Shown here piece after piece: positions 32,842 to 41,622 of a stretch of 64,000 nucleotides of DNA. Within the stretch, counting starts at the first letter, position 1. Each line of letters begins with the position of its first letter. The DNA is from an uncultured Sphingopyxis sp. (GTDB taxonomy: Bacteria > Pseudomonadota > Alphaproteobacteria > Sphingomonadales > Sphingomonadaceae): NCBI RefSeq assembly GCF_900078365.1, contig NZ_LT598653.1, positions 496,001-560,000 of the forward strand, written 5' to 3'. Below the pieces are notes generated by a model. The model did not search any database, was not told the origin of the DNA, and saw nothing but the letters and a program-made list of their open reading frames with translations. Both the position numbers and the translations under genes were made by a program.

Positions 32842-33526
32842 TCAGCTCGCGGGCTTCCCGCCATGCTCCGCCCAGAATTTGGCGATGCGGCCGGTGATCA
32901 GCTCGGTCGCGAGCACGCGCGAGGTGTCGCGCGGCAGGCCGAGGGCTTCGGCCATCGGGCCGCCGAGCTGCGCGTCGCCCAGCGCCATCAGCACGAGCGC
33001 CAGCGTATCCTCGTGCATCAGGCGTTTTTCGTGCGCGTCGGGCGCCATGCCGTCGATCAGGCGGTGGATCGCCTCGACGATCGGGTCGAGCGCGTCGTCG
33101 TTGCCCGTCGCCGCCATCCAGGTCGCGAGCGCGCCCGCGCCGCCGCTGTTGAAGGCGTCGAAGGCGAGGTCGACGATCTCGCGCACATTGCGCTCGCCCG
33201 GTGCCGATTCGGCCATTTTCCGCCCGATCGTCGCACACACGGTTTCGGCCTGATAGGCGGCGAGCGCCTTTTGCAGCCCGCCGGCACCTGCGCGAAGGCG
33301 CGCGGTCCGGCGGCAACGCCTCGAAGCCCAGGATCGCCACTTCGGTCAGCAGGCCGGCGGCGCTGCCGAAATGGTGCAGCGGCTCGGCCTGCGTGCGGTC
33401 GATCCGCGCCGCGACGGCCTTCAGCGTCACCGCCGCCGGCCCCATTTCGATCAATATCTGGCGCGCGGCTTCGAGCGCCGCCGACCGGCTTTCCTCGGGA
33501 CTCAAACGCTTCTTCACTATTGACAT
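32842..33526 (-). pseudogene. TetR-family repressor, apparently frameshifted
   Basis: The N-terminal frame from ATG 33526 gives a TetR DNA-binding domain (MSIVKKRLSPEESRSAALEA, then ARQILIEMGPAAVTLKAVAA). After about residue 73 this frame turns into low-complexity Arg-rich sequence. The typical C-terminal domain continues in the frame one base further on (GGLQKALAAYQAETVCATIG) to a stop at 32842. One extra base near 33300-33325 would explain this. Either the gene is broken or the sequence carries an error there. The start codon lies inside the palindrome at 33521-33534, as expected for an autoregulated repressor. Confidence 0.72.
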
Positions 33527-33548
33527 ATATGTAAGTAAACCCTATTTC
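33520..33548 (+). promoter_or_regulatory. Promoter with embedded TetR-type operator, upstream of the ferritin-like gene
   Basis: TTGACA (33520-33525), 17 bases, TATTTC (33543-33548). The palindrome TGACATATATGTAA (33521-33534) overlaps the -35 box and the divergent tetR start codon. The same arrangement, with a perfect palindrome, precedes the Coq4 gene at 53045-53072. Predicted transcription would begin 20-30 bases before the start codon. Confidence 0.65.
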
Positions 33549-33583
33549 CGGCCCCAACAACCCTTTTCGACGGTATGCGCCAT

Positions 33584-34474
33584 ATGTCCAGTCTTTCCCG
33601 GTCGCCGACCCCCGCCGATCTGTCGATCACCCCGCGCGACATGCGCTTCGGCCGCGACGACCGGCAGGGCCGCTGGTGGCTGAACGGCGATCCGATTGCC
33701 TCGGCCTTCCACACCGCGCTGTCGGTGACCTTTCCGCGCGGCGAGGCGATGTTCATCGAGGCGGTGAAGGCGCACCGCGACGGCGTCCCCGAGAAATTGG
33801 CGCGCGAAATCCGGGCCTTTACGCAGCAGGAAGTGATCCACAGCCGCGAGCATGTCGTCTTCAACAAGAAGGCGGCGGAGGCGGGTTACGACCTTTCCGA
33901 GCTCGAGGACGACGTCAACCAGGTGCTCGACCTGATCAAGACGCGCCCGCAGATCGTCAACCTGATGGCGACGATCGCGCTCGAACATTATACCGCGATG
34001 ATGGCTGCGGTGATGCTGCGCGACGAGAAAATGTATGCGGGCGCCGAGCCCGAATGGGCCGCCTTATGGAAATGGCACGCGATCGAGGAAATCGAGCATA
34101 AGGGCGTCGCCTATGACACCTGGCTGCACGCGACGCGCGACTGGAGCCGGTTCAGGCGCTGGCGTGCCAAGTCGCTGATGATGCTGCTCGTCACCACGCG
34201 TTTCTGGCCGAAGCGCGTCAAGGGGATGAAGGCGCTGCTCAAACAGGACGGCCTCACCGGCTGGCGCGTCACGGCGCGCATCTGGTGGTATCTGCTCGGC
34301 ACGCCCGGCGTGCTGCGCAAGAGCTTCCTGCCCTGGCTTTCCTATTTCATGCCGGGTTTCCACCCGTGGAACCACGACGACCGGTCGCTGATCCTGAAAT
34401 ATGAAAGCGACTATGCCGACGCGATCATGCCGGGACATGCGTCGAAACCTGAACTGGCCGCGGCGGCAGCCTGA
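33584..34474 (+). CDS. Predicted metal-dependent hydrolase (PF10118-type), ferritin-like helical protein
   Basis: A 296-residue, mostly helical protein; ATG 33575 is an alternative start three codons earlier. Metal-ligand-like residues recur in helices: FPRGEAMFIEAV, QQEVIHSREH, IALEHYTAMMA and KWHAIEEIEHKGVAYD. This matches the E...ExxH pattern of di-iron ferritin-like folds and the PF10118 family of predicted metal-dependent hydrolases. The real reaction is unknown. It is divergent from the tetR remnant and shares its promoter/operator pattern with the Coq4 gene at 53105. Confidence 0.8.
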   Translation: MSSLSRSPTPADLSITPRDMRFGRDDRQGRWWLNGDPIASAFHTALSVTFPRGEAMFIEAVKAHRDGVPEKLAREIRAFTQQEVIHSREHVVFNKKAAEAGYDLSELEDDVNQVLDLIKTRPQIVNLMATIALEHYTAMMAAVMLRDEKMYAGAEPEWAALWKWHAIEEIEHKGVAYDTWLHATRDWSRFRRWRAKSLMMLLVTTRFWPKRVKGMKALLKQDGLTGWRVTARIWWYLLGTPGVLRKSFLPWLSYFMPGFHPWNHDDRSLILKYESDYADAIMPGHASKPELAAAAA

Positions 34475-34524
34475 TCCGCGAAGGGCGAAATATTGTCTGG
34501 AATACGGGTAGCAGCCGAAACTAG

Positions 34525-34617
34525 CCGTCGCCCCCGCGAAGGCGGGGGCCGCTGTCGGTTTACGCGGGCACCGCTGATTAAGGCCGCTGGCGGCCCCCGC
34601 CTTCGCGGGGGCGACGG
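34525..34617. repeat. Palindromic repeat, GTCGCCCCCGCGAAGGCGGGGG family
   Basis: The 27-bp arms 34525-34551 and 34591-34617 are near-perfect inverted copies. This is the third copy of the family at 12537 and 18357. It lies between two same-strand genes. Confidence 0.88.
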
Positions 34618-34714
34618 TTATAGGCAACGGCGGCTCACCACCCCAACGTCGCCCTGATGCCGACTGGACGCGGCGGCGCTCCTCCCATATCGCTGATTGT
34701 GTGGGGAGGGGACC

Positions 34715-35275
34715 ATGCGACCACATTTGACCGCTGCCGAAGTCGCGCAGATCGAGTTGCAGCTTGCGGGGCTGTCTTCGCTGCTCGAATTCGGCTGCGG
34801 TGAGGCCACGCTGGTCGCGGCGCGGCAGGTGCGGCGGATCGTCAGTGTCGATAGCGACCCCGCCCGGCTGCACGCGGTGCAGGGCGAGGTCGCGCGCGAA
34901 GCGGTCGAGTTCACCCCGGTCCATATCGACATCGGACCGGTGGGCGAGGGGGGTCATCCTGCCGGCGAAAGCCGCATCCGCGACTGGCCGCGCTATCACA
35001 CGCATATCTGGCGCGGGCTGGGCGGCAGCCCCGATGCGGTGGCGATCGCCGGGCGCTTTCGCGTCGCCTGCCTGTTGCAGGCGATCATCCACTGCAAGCC
35101 CGACTGCGTTTTCCTGTTCCACGATCTCGACGCGCGGCCGCCCTATCGCAAGGTGCTGCGCCATGTGGACGTGCTGACGCGGGTGGGCCGGATCGGCGTG
35201 CTGCGGACCCGGCAGCAGGTCGACGGCACGGCGGTGCTGCACGACCTGTTCGACCATTATCTCGACCCCGATTGA
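34715..35275 (+). CDS. Class I SAM-dependent methyltransferase-like protein
   Basis: A 186-residue protein preceded by GGGGAGGGGACC. The N-terminal part reads LLEFGCGEATLVAARQV..IVSVDSD, matching motif I (E/D-x-G-x-G) and the acidic end of strand 2 of Rossmann methyltransferases. A later FLFHDLDARPPY could be the strand-4 region. No substrate motif is visible. It resembles small uncharacterised methyltransferase-fold proteins found in Sphingomonadales and Rhodobacterales. Confidence 0.62.
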   Translation: MRPHLTAAEVAQIELQLAGLSSLLEFGCGEATLVAARQVRRIVSVDSDPARLHAVQGEVAREAVEFTPVHIDIGPVGEGGHPAGESRIRDWPRYHTHIWRGLGGSPDAVAIAGRFRVACLLQAIIHCKPDCVFLFHDLDARPPYRKVLRHVDVLTRVGRIGVLRTRQQVDGTAVLHDLFDHYLDPD

Positions 35276-35306
35276 CCGCTCCGCCGCGCTTCGGCACATC
35301 GGGACG

Positions 35307-35837
35307 ATGTTCACTGCACCTCCGGTCATCGAGACCGACCGCCTCCGCCTGCGCCCCGGGCGCCTTGCCGACAAGGACATACATATCGCGATGTGGGCTG
35401 ACGCGCGCGTCACGCGCTTCATCGGCGGCGAACCGCGCGCGCCCGACGTCAGTTGGGGCAAGTTCCTGAGCTCGGCCGGGCTGTGGCCGGTGATGGGTTT
35501 CGGTTACTGGGTGTTCGCCGACCGCGCGAACGACGCGCTGATCGGCATGGGAGGCCTCAGCTATTTCTGCCGCGGAATCCCCGAACTCGAAGGGCGGCCC
35601 GAGGCGGGCTGGGCGTTCGACGCCGACCATTGGGGGGCGGGCTATGCGACCGAGGCGATGACCGCGGCGCTCGGCTGGGCCGACGCGAACCTCGATGCCA
35701 AGGACGTGCGCTGCATTATCGACCTAGGCAACGAGGCGTCGGAGCGCGTGGCGGCGAAGCTCGGCTTTCGGCGCATCGGCGACAGCGACGCGCTGGGGCA
35801 TGTGGTGGCGATCCATTCGCGGCCGCGGGGCGGGTAG
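35307..35837 (+). CDS. GNAT N-acetyltransferase, RimJ/RimL-like
   Basis: A 176-residue single-domain acetyltransferase. The opening IETDRLRLRPGRLADKD, the GYWVF strand, the acetyl-CoA loop region WGAGYATEAMTAAL (near residue 107) and NEASERVAAKLGFRRIG (near 146) fit the RimJ/RimL group that acetylates N-terminal amines or small molecules. The substrate cannot be told. It starts 31 bases after the methyltransferase-like gene. Confidence 0.88.
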   Translation: MFTAPPVIETDRLRLRPGRLADKDIHIAMWADARVTRFIGGEPRAPDVSWGKFLSSAGLWPVMGFGYWVFADRANDALIGMGGLSYFCRGIPELEGRPEAGWAFDADHWGAGYATEAMTAALGWADANLDAKDVRCIIDLGNEASERVAAKLGFRRIGDSDALGHVVAIHSRPRGG

Positions 35838-35902
35838 GCAGGTAGAGTGAAAAGCTGCGTGCTCCCGCCTTCGCGGGGACACATGGTTTTGATTTATCGG
35901 TC

Positions 35903-36349
35903 CTAGGCCAATTCAACCACCAGCACGCCGCCGTCGGCGCTGACGACGCGGACCTTCGCGCCCTCGGCCACGTCGGGCCCGCGCACCGGCCATTCGCCGT
36001 CGCCGACCTTGGCGCGGCCGCGGCCGTCCTCGATCGCCTTTGTTACCGTCAGCACCTCGCCGACGAGCCGCCCGCCGCGCTGGTTGAGGTGCGGGTCGGC
36101 CGTGGTGATCGGGTTCGCCTTCAGCCAGCGCCGCCCGCCATAGAGCGCGACGAAGGACAGGACAGCGAAGATGCCGAGCTGGAGCGGGACGCTGAGCGGC
36201 ACGATCCAGGCGATGATGCCGGTGACGATTGCCGCCGCACCGATCCAGATGAGGAAGAAGCCCGGGGCGACGATCTCGGCCGCCGCGAGCAGCACGCCGA
36301 GCGATAGCCACGCCCAATGCGGTTCCATATTGGACAGCCAATCGGGCAT
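35903..36349 (-). CDS. NfeD-like membrane protein
   Basis: A 148-residue protein with three hydrophobic segments (WLSLGVLLAAAEIVAPGFFL; IWIGAAAIVTGIIAWIVPL; LQLGIFAVLSFVALY) and a C-terminal OB-fold (residues ~88-148). It is the short NfeD type that pairs with an SPFH/stomatin protein in membrane microdomains. Its start lies one base after the stop of the SPFH gene, so the two form an operon. Confidence 0.92.
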   Translation of the reverse strand: MPDWLSNMEPHWAWLSLGVLLAAAEIVAPGFFLIWIGAAAIVTGIIAWIVPLSVPLQLGIFAVLSFVALYGGRRWLKANPITTADPHLNQRGGRLVGEVLTVTKAIEDGRGRAKVGDGEWPVRGPDVAEGAKVRVVSADGGVLVVELA

Positions 36350-36350
36350 G

Positions 36351-37265
36351 TCAGGCTCCCGTCTTGCGGTCGAGTGCATCCTTGGCGAGTTCGCCGATGC
36401 CGCCTAGCGTCCCGATCAGCTGCGTCGCCTCGACCGGGAAGAGTATGGTCTTGCTGTTCGGGCTCGTCGCGAACTGGCTCACCGCCTCGACATATTTCTG
36501 CGCGATGAAATAGTTGATCGCCTGCGCGTTGCCGCCCGCGATCGCGTCCGACACCATCCGCGTCGCCTTGGCTTCGGCCTCGGCCTCGCGTTCGCGCGCC
36601 TCGGCGTCGCGGAAGGCGGCTTCGCGGCGGCCCTCGGCCTCGAGGATCTGGCTCTGCTTCTGGCCCTCGGCGCGCAGGATTTCGGACGCGCGGCTGCCTT
36701 CGGCTTCGAGGATGTTCGCGCGCTTTTCGCGCTCGGCCTTCATCTGGCGCGCCATCGCGTTCGAAATGTCGGCGGGCGGACGGATGTCCTTGATCTCGAC
36801 GCGGGTGATCTTGACCCCCCACGGGGTGGTCGCGTCGTCGACGACGTGGAGCAGTCGCGTGTTGATCTCGTCGCGCTTCGACAAAGTTTCGTCGAGGTCC
36901 ATCGAGCCCATCACGGTGCGAAGGTTGGTCGTCGTCAGGTTCATGATCGACAGGTAAAGGTCGCTGACCTCATAGGCCGCCTTCGCGGCGTCGAGCACCT
37001 GGAAAAAGACGACGCCGTCGACCGCGACCATCGCATTGTCCTTGGTGATGATCTCCTGCCCCGGAATGTCGAGCACCTGCTCCATCATGTTCACTTTTCG
37101 GCCCACACGGTCGAAGATCGGCATGATGAAGTTGAGGCCGGGCTGCGCGGTGTGCGTGTAGCGGCCGAAGCGTTCGATCGTATAGGCGAAGCCCTGCCGC
37201 ACCGGCGTCAGCGCCCAGATCAGGAACACCAGAGCCAGAACCACCAGTGCGAGTGCGAATTCCAT
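36351..37265 (-). CDS. SPFH/band 7 (stomatin, QmcA-like) protein
   Basis: A 304-residue protein anchored by one N-terminal helix (residues 2-20, FALALVVLALVFLIWAL). An SPFH domain (ERFGRYTHTAQPGLNFIMPI onward to ~185) and a long Ala/Glu-rich coiled coil (~190-260) follow. These proteins oligomerise at the inner membrane and are thought to organise lipid domains or FtsH-type proteolysis. It is the first gene of the pair with nfeD. Confidence 0.93.
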   Translation of the reverse strand: MEFALALVVLALVFLIWALTPVRQGFAYTIERFGRYTHTAQPGLNFIMPIFDRVGRKVNMMEQVLDIPGQEIITKDNAMVAVDGVVFFQVLDAAKAAYEVSDLYLSIMNLTTTNLRTVMGSMDLDETLSKRDEINTRLLHVVDDATTPWGVKITRVEIKDIRPPADISNAMARQMKAEREKRANILEAEGSRASEILRAEGQKQSQILEAEGRREAAFRDAEAREREAEAEAKATRMVSDAIAGGNAQAINYFIAQKYVEAVSQFATSPNSKTILFPVEATQLIGTLGGIGELAKDALDRKTGA

Positions 37266-37349
37266 CGATCATCCCCTCATTGCAAATTGCGCCTTTGCAA
37301 ACCCGCTTCCTTATTGCGGCAATGGCGGGGTTGCGCCACAGAAAAGCGC

Positions 37350-38174
37350 ATGACCCCAAGCGACTATTCGGCCGGCTATCCGCCGCGCTCCCTGCTCTAT
37401 GTTCCCGGATCGAACGCGCGCGCGCTCGAAAAGGCGGGCGGGCTCGCCGCCGACATGCTGATCATCGACCTCGAGGATGCGGTGCCCGGGGACCGCAAGC
37501 CCGAGGCGCGCGGGGCGATGCGGGCGGCGGTGACCGCGGGCTTTCCGGGCAAGCGCGTCGCCGTGCGGGTCAATGCGACGGGCAGCGCCGAGCAGGCGGA
37601 CGACATCGCCGCGCTCGCCGGGCTCGATCTCGGTGCCGTGGTGCTGCCGAAGGTCGATGCGCCGTCCGATCTCGACCCCTTACGCGGCCTCGCCCTGCCG
37701 ATCCTCGCGATGATCGAGACGCCGGCGGCGATTTATGCGGCGCGCGACATTGCCGCCGATCCGGCGGTGGCGGGGCTGATCGCGGGGCTCAACGATCTGG
37801 CGCACGAGCTGAAACTGCCCGATGGCATGGACCGCGGCGCGATGAGCCATGCGATCCAGGCGATCGTGCTTGCGGCGCGCGCGGGCGGCGTGTGGTGCTT
37901 CGACGGGGTCTATAATGCGATCGACGATGCTGGGGGTTTTGCGGGAGAGGCGGCGGAAGGGCGGCGGCTCGGCTTCGACGGCAAGACGCTGATCCATCCC
38001 TCGCAGGTCGAGCCGTGCAACGCTGCCTTCGCGCCGTCGGAGCGCGAGATCGTCGCCGCTGAGGCCCTGGTCGCGGCGGCGACCGGCGGGGCGCAGCGGC
38101 ACGAAGGGCGGATGGTCGAGGATATGCACGTCGCCGCGGCAAGGGCGCTGCTCGAGCGGGCGGGGCGGGCTTGA
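37350..38174 (+). CDS. HpcH/HpaI-family CoA-ester lyase (CitE-like)
   Basis: A 274-residue TIM-barrel enzyme. Landmarks are SLLYVPGSNARALEKA near residue 14, DMLIIDLEDAVPGDRK near 35 (metal-binding acid), VRVNATGS near 73, VVLPKVD near 94 and MIETPAAIYAA near 115. Relatives include citrate lyase beta subunit, malyl-CoA lyase and (S)-citramalyl-CoA lyase; the substrate cannot be settled here. No other citrate lyase subunit is present, so it is probably a stand-alone CoA-ester lyase. Confidence 0.88.
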   Translation: MTPSDYSAGYPPRSLLYVPGSNARALEKAGGLAADMLIIDLEDAVPGDRKPEARGAMRAAVTAGFPGKRVAVRVNATGSAEQADDIAALAGLDLGAVVLPKVDAPSDLDPLRGLALPILAMIETPAAIYAARDIAADPAVAGLIAGLNDLAHELKLPDGMDRGAMSHAIQAIVLAARAGGVWCFDGVYNAIDDAGGFAGEAAEGRRLGFDGKTLIHPSQVEPCNAAFAPSEREIVAAEALVAAATGGAQRHEGRMVEDMHVAAARALLERAGRA

Positions 38175-38176
38175 AT

Positions 38177-38296
38177 CTCCCCTCCCGCTTGCGGGAGGGG
38201 GCGGGGGTGGGCCAGCGGCGGTGCAGTTGCCCACCCCGCTGCGGCTAGCGAGCAAGCTCGCAAGCCTCGCTGCCCCTCCCGCCTGCGGGAGGGGAT
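38177..38296. repeat. Palindromic repeat, same family as the copy in mfd
   Basis: The left arm near 38177-38212 carries CCTCCCGCTTGCGGGAGGGG followed by GGGGGTGGGC. The right side has GCCCACCCC near 38229 and CCCCTCCCGCCTGCGGGAGGGG near 38274-38295. The spacer has a CGAGCAAGCTCG hairpin. This is the intergenic counterpart of 8573-8660. Confidence 0.85.
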
Positions 38297-38360
38297 CCGT
38301 CGTTCGTCGTTCGACGAACTGCCTTGCCGGGGCGCGGCGGAAATGCGATGCGGCGCGTCC

Positions 38361-39869
38361 ATGAAAAATAGCTCTTTCCGCGCCGCGATCGCGGCGGTCG
38401 CCCTGCTGTCCTTCACCCCCGCCGTTTCGGCCGCGCCCGCCAAGGGCGATGCTCCGGTCACCGAGGCCGAGCTGGCCGCTCATATCAAGATATTGGCGGA
38501 CGATGCGTTCGAGGGACGCGCGCCGGGGACCGAGGGCGAGGACCGCACGATCGCCTATGTCGTCGGCGAATGGGCGAAGGCCGGGCTCGAACCCGTGCCG
38601 GGCAGCGCGACGCCGTGGGTCCAGCCGGTGCCTTTCGTCGAGACGCAGGCGCTCGGCGGCACCGCGAAGTTCAAGGTGAACGGCCGCGAGATCGTGCCGG
38701 GCGATGACGGCATTATCCTGACCGGCCGCGACGCGTCGGTCGCGCTGGCGGACGTGCCCGCGCTTTTCGTCGGCTATGGCGTCGACGGCGCGGGGCAGGT
38801 CAATGCCGACGTCAAGGGCAAGCTCGCGATCATGCTGTTCGACAATGCGCCTTTCGGCGACAAGCTGCCCCGCTATCGCGAGCGGCGGCAGATGCTCGCC
38901 GATGCGGGCGCGTCGGCGGTGCTGGTGGTTTCCAACGGCGCGGTGCCGTGGCCGGCGCTGCGCGAAAGCGTCGGCGGCAAATATGTGCGCCTGGCGAGCG
39001 CGAAGCCGGGCGCGCCGGTGAGCGGCTTCTTCTCGCCCGAAGGCGCCGACGCGCTGCTCAAGGCGGCGGGACAGGATGGCGCCGCGCTGCGCGAGGCCGC
39101 CAAGTCGCCCGATTACAAGGGCGCCGCGCTGCCGGTGACCGCGGACTTCACCGCAGAGTCGGCGGTCCGCCCCTTTGCCAGCCACAATATCATCGCCAAG
39201 CTGCCCGGCGCGAAACCCGACGGCAAGGCGGTGCTGTTTCTCGGCCATTGGGACCATCTCGGCATCTGCGCGCCCGAGGGCGAGGCCGACCGAATCTGCA
39301 ACGGCGCGGTCGACAATGCGAGCGGCATCGCGGTGCTGATCGAGATCGCGAAGCGGCTGGGCCAGGGCGTGCGGCCCGACCGCGACATTTATTTCATGGC
39401 GACAACGGCGGAGGAAAAGGGCCTGCTCGGCGCGCACTGGTTCGCCGATCATCCGGTGGTGCCGCTGTCCGACATTACCGTCGCGCTCAACGTCGATACG
39501 ATCGCGATCTCGCCGCGCGGCACGCCGGTGGCGACGATCGGGCGCGGCAAGCCCGCCTATGACGCGATGGTGCGCGAGGAGGCGACGAGGCTCGGCCGCA
39601 CGCTCGACGAGGATGGCGAGGCCGACGCCTTCATCCAGCGGCAGGACGGCTGGGCGCTCGGCGCGAAGGGCGTGACGTCGCTGATGGTCGGCGGCAGCTT
39701 TTCGGACATGAAGCTGCTCGAAGCCTTTTTGGGCAGCGATTATCACCGTCCGGCGGACGCGTTTTCCGACAAGATCCCGCTCGGCGGCGCGGCCGAAGAT
39801 GCCGATTTGCATGTCGCGCTGGGGCGGGCGTTTGCCGATACGAAGCGGTGGCCGGGGACGGCGGAGTAA
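38361..39869 (+). CDS. Secreted M28-family zinc aminopeptidase
   Basis: A 502-residue protein. A signal peptide (MKNSSFRAAIAAVALLSFTP, cut after SAA) is followed by a PA-type insert domain (~120-230) and the M28 catalytic domain. Zinc ligands are visible: H in GHWDH, bridging D in GAVDNASG, EE in TTAEEKG, D in ALNVDT and H in SDYHRPAD. It should release N-terminal residues from peptides in the periplasm. I chose ATG 38361, the start of the signal peptide, over ATG 38343. Confidence 0.9.
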   Translation: MKNSSFRAAIAAVALLSFTPAVSAAPAKGDAPVTEAELAAHIKILADDAFEGRAPGTEGEDRTIAYVVGEWAKAGLEPVPGSATPWVQPVPFVETQALGGTAKFKVNGREIVPGDDGIILTGRDASVALADVPALFVGYGVDGAGQVNADVKGKLAIMLFDNAPFGDKLPRYRERRQMLADAGASAVLVVSNGAVPWPALRESVGGKYVRLASAKPGAPVSGFFSPEGADALLKAAGQDGAALREAAKSPDYKGAALPVTADFTAESAVRPFASHNIIAKLPGAKPDGKAVLFLGHWDHLGICAPEGEADRICNGAVDNASGIAVLIEIAKRLGQGVRPDRDIYFMATTAEEKGLLGAHWFADHPVVPLSDITVALNVDTIAISPRGTPVATIGRGKPAYDAMVREEATRLGRTLDEDGEADAFIQRQDGWALGAKGVTSLMVGGSFSDMKLLEAFLGSDYHRPADAFSDKIPLGGAAEDADLHVALGRAFADTKRWPGTAE

Positions 39870-39876
39870 AAACGAA

Positions 39877-39963
39877 GTGTGTCCCTGCGAAGGCGGGGAC
39901 CCATCACCGGCCCTCTCGGAATTGAACGGCGGGAGATGGGCCCCCGCCTCCGCGGGGGCACAC
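39877..39963. repeat. Palindromic repeat, GTGTGTCCCTGCGAAGGCGGGG family
   Basis: The arms 39877-39903 and 39937-39963 are imperfect inverted copies. It lies between the convergent peptidase and DAHP synthase genes. Solo arms of a similar type occur near 24327 and 35850. Confidence 0.82.
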
Positions 39964-39979
39964 TCAATAATGGTTGGCC

Positions 39980-41353
39980 TTACGCCGCCTGTTTCGCGCG
40001 ATCCGCCATTTCCTGATTGAGCATCTCGGCCAGCAGGAAGGCAAGCTCGAGGCTTTGCCCAGCATTCAACCGCGGGTCGCAATGCGTATGATAGCGGTCG
40101 GCGAGGTCCATCTGGGTCACGTCCATCGCGCCGCCGGTGCATTCGGTGACGTTCTGGCCGGTCATCTCGATATGGATGCCGCCGCCGTGCGTGCCCTCGG
40201 CGCGGTGGACGGCGAAGAAGCCGCGCACCTCCGCGAGGATGCGTTCGAAAGGCCGCGTCTTGTAGCCGGTCGAGGTCTTGATGACATTGCCGTGCATCGG
40301 GTCGCACGACCAGACGACGGGGTGGCCCGACTCCTTCACCGCGCGCACCAGCCTGGGCAGATGCGCCTCGATTTTGTCGTGGCCGTAGCGGGTGATCAGC
40401 GTCATCCGCCCCGGCACATGGTTCGGGTTCAGCGTGTCGAGCAGGCGCAGCAGCACGTCGGGCTCGAGGCTCGGCCCGCATTTCATACCGACCGGATTGC
40501 CGATGCCGCGCAGATATTCGATATGCGCCGACCCCTCGAAGCGGGTGCGGTCGCCGACCCACAGGAAATGGCCCGAGGTGTCGTACCAGCCGCCGGTCAG
40601 GCTGTCCTGCCGGGTCAGCGCCTGCTCATAGGGAAGCAGCAGCGCCTCGTGGCTGGTGTAGAAGCTCGTGCCCTTGATCTGCGGCACCGTTTCGGGCGTC
40701 ACCCCGCACGCTTCCATGAAGGCGAGCGCCTCGGAAATGCGCGCGGCGGTTTCCTGATATTTCTTCGCCCACGGGCTGCGGTCCATGAAATCGTGCGTCC
40801 AGGCGTTGACCTGGTGCAGATTGGCATAGCCGCCGTTCGCGAAGGCGCGCAGCAGGTTGAGCGTCGCCGCCGACTGGTTGTACGCCTTGATCATTCGCGC
40901 GGGGTCGGGCTCGCGGCCCGCTTCCTCGAACGCGATGTCGTTGATGATGTCGCCGCGATAGCTCGGCAGCGACACGCCATCGACATCTTCCATGTCGGCC
41001 GAGCGCGGCTTGGCGAACTGCCCCGCCATCCGGCCGAGCTTCACCACGGGCATTTTCGAGGCAAAGGTCAGGACGACCGCCATCTGGAGCAGCACGCGGA
41101 AGGTGTCGCGGATATTGTTCGGATGGAATTCGGCGAAGCTTTCGGCGCAGTCGCCGCCCTGGAGCAGGAACGCCTTGCCCTCGGCAACCTTGCCGAGCTC
41201 GGCGGTCAGGTCGCGCGCTTCGCCCGCGAAAACCAGCGGCGGGTAGTTCGCGAGCTCGCGCTCGGCCGCCGCGAGCGCGTCGGCGTCGCGATAAGTGGGA
41301 AGCTGCCGGGCCTCGTGCGAGCGCCAGCTATGCGGTTGCCAGTTTTTCGTCAT
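39980..41353 (-). CDS. 3-deoxy-7-phosphoheptulonate synthase, class II
   Basis: A 457-residue type II (plant/Pseudomonas-like) DAHP synthase, which joins phosphoenolpyruvate and erythrose 4-phosphate to start the shikimate pathway. Recognised segments are FLLQGGDCAESF near residue 57, VGDRTRFEGSAHIEYLRGI near 265, PVGMKCGPS near 288, GRMTLITRYGHDKI near 315 and WSCDPMHGN near 347. I chose ATG 41353 as the first methionine before conserved sequence (MTKNWQPHSWR). Confidence 0.94.
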   Translation of the reverse strand: MTKNWQPHSWRSHEARQLPTYRDADALAAAERELANYPPLVFAGEARDLTAELGKVAEGKAFLLQGGDCAESFAEFHPNNIRDTFRVLLQMAVVLTFASKMPVVKLGRMAGQFAKPRSADMEDVDGVSLPSYRGDIINDIAFEEAGREPDPARMIKAYNQSAATLNLLRAFANGGYANLHQVNAWTHDFMDRSPWAKKYQETAARISEALAFMEACGVTPETVPQIKGTSFYTSHEALLLPYEQALTRQDSLTGGWYDTSGHFLWVGDRTRFEGSAHIEYLRGIGNPVGMKCGPSLEPDVLLRLLDTLNPNHVPGRMTLITRYGHDKIEAHLPRLVRAVKESGHPVVWSCDPMHGNVIKTSTGYKTRPFERILAEVRGFFAVHRAEGTHGGGIHIEMTGQNVTECTGGAMDVTQMDLADRYHTHCDPRLNAGQSLELAFLLAEMLNQEMADRAKQAA

Positions 41354-41622
41354 CTGCCTGTCTTTTCGGTTCCAATCCCGCGCCCCATGGCGCGGATGCC
41401 CGCCCGAAGCAATGTTTCCGGCATGAGCGATCCTGAAAATTAGCATTATCGTGACATTTGCGCACCTATGCTTTTCTTCAGGGCCAGGAACTGATAGTTT
41501 ATTACGGACCCTGGAGCGGGCGATGGGCGCGCGTATCCAAGGTTTTTGGCTATCGGTAACGTCAACCACCCAGTGACCGAGACCCCAATGAGCGGGGCGG
41601 GTCGGGATGCGAGCGATCGGCT

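Noticed and set aside
37680..40562. 960-residue minus-strand open frame
   Set aside because: It runs across parts of three real genes and repeats and its sequence is low complexity; the true genes there read otherwise.
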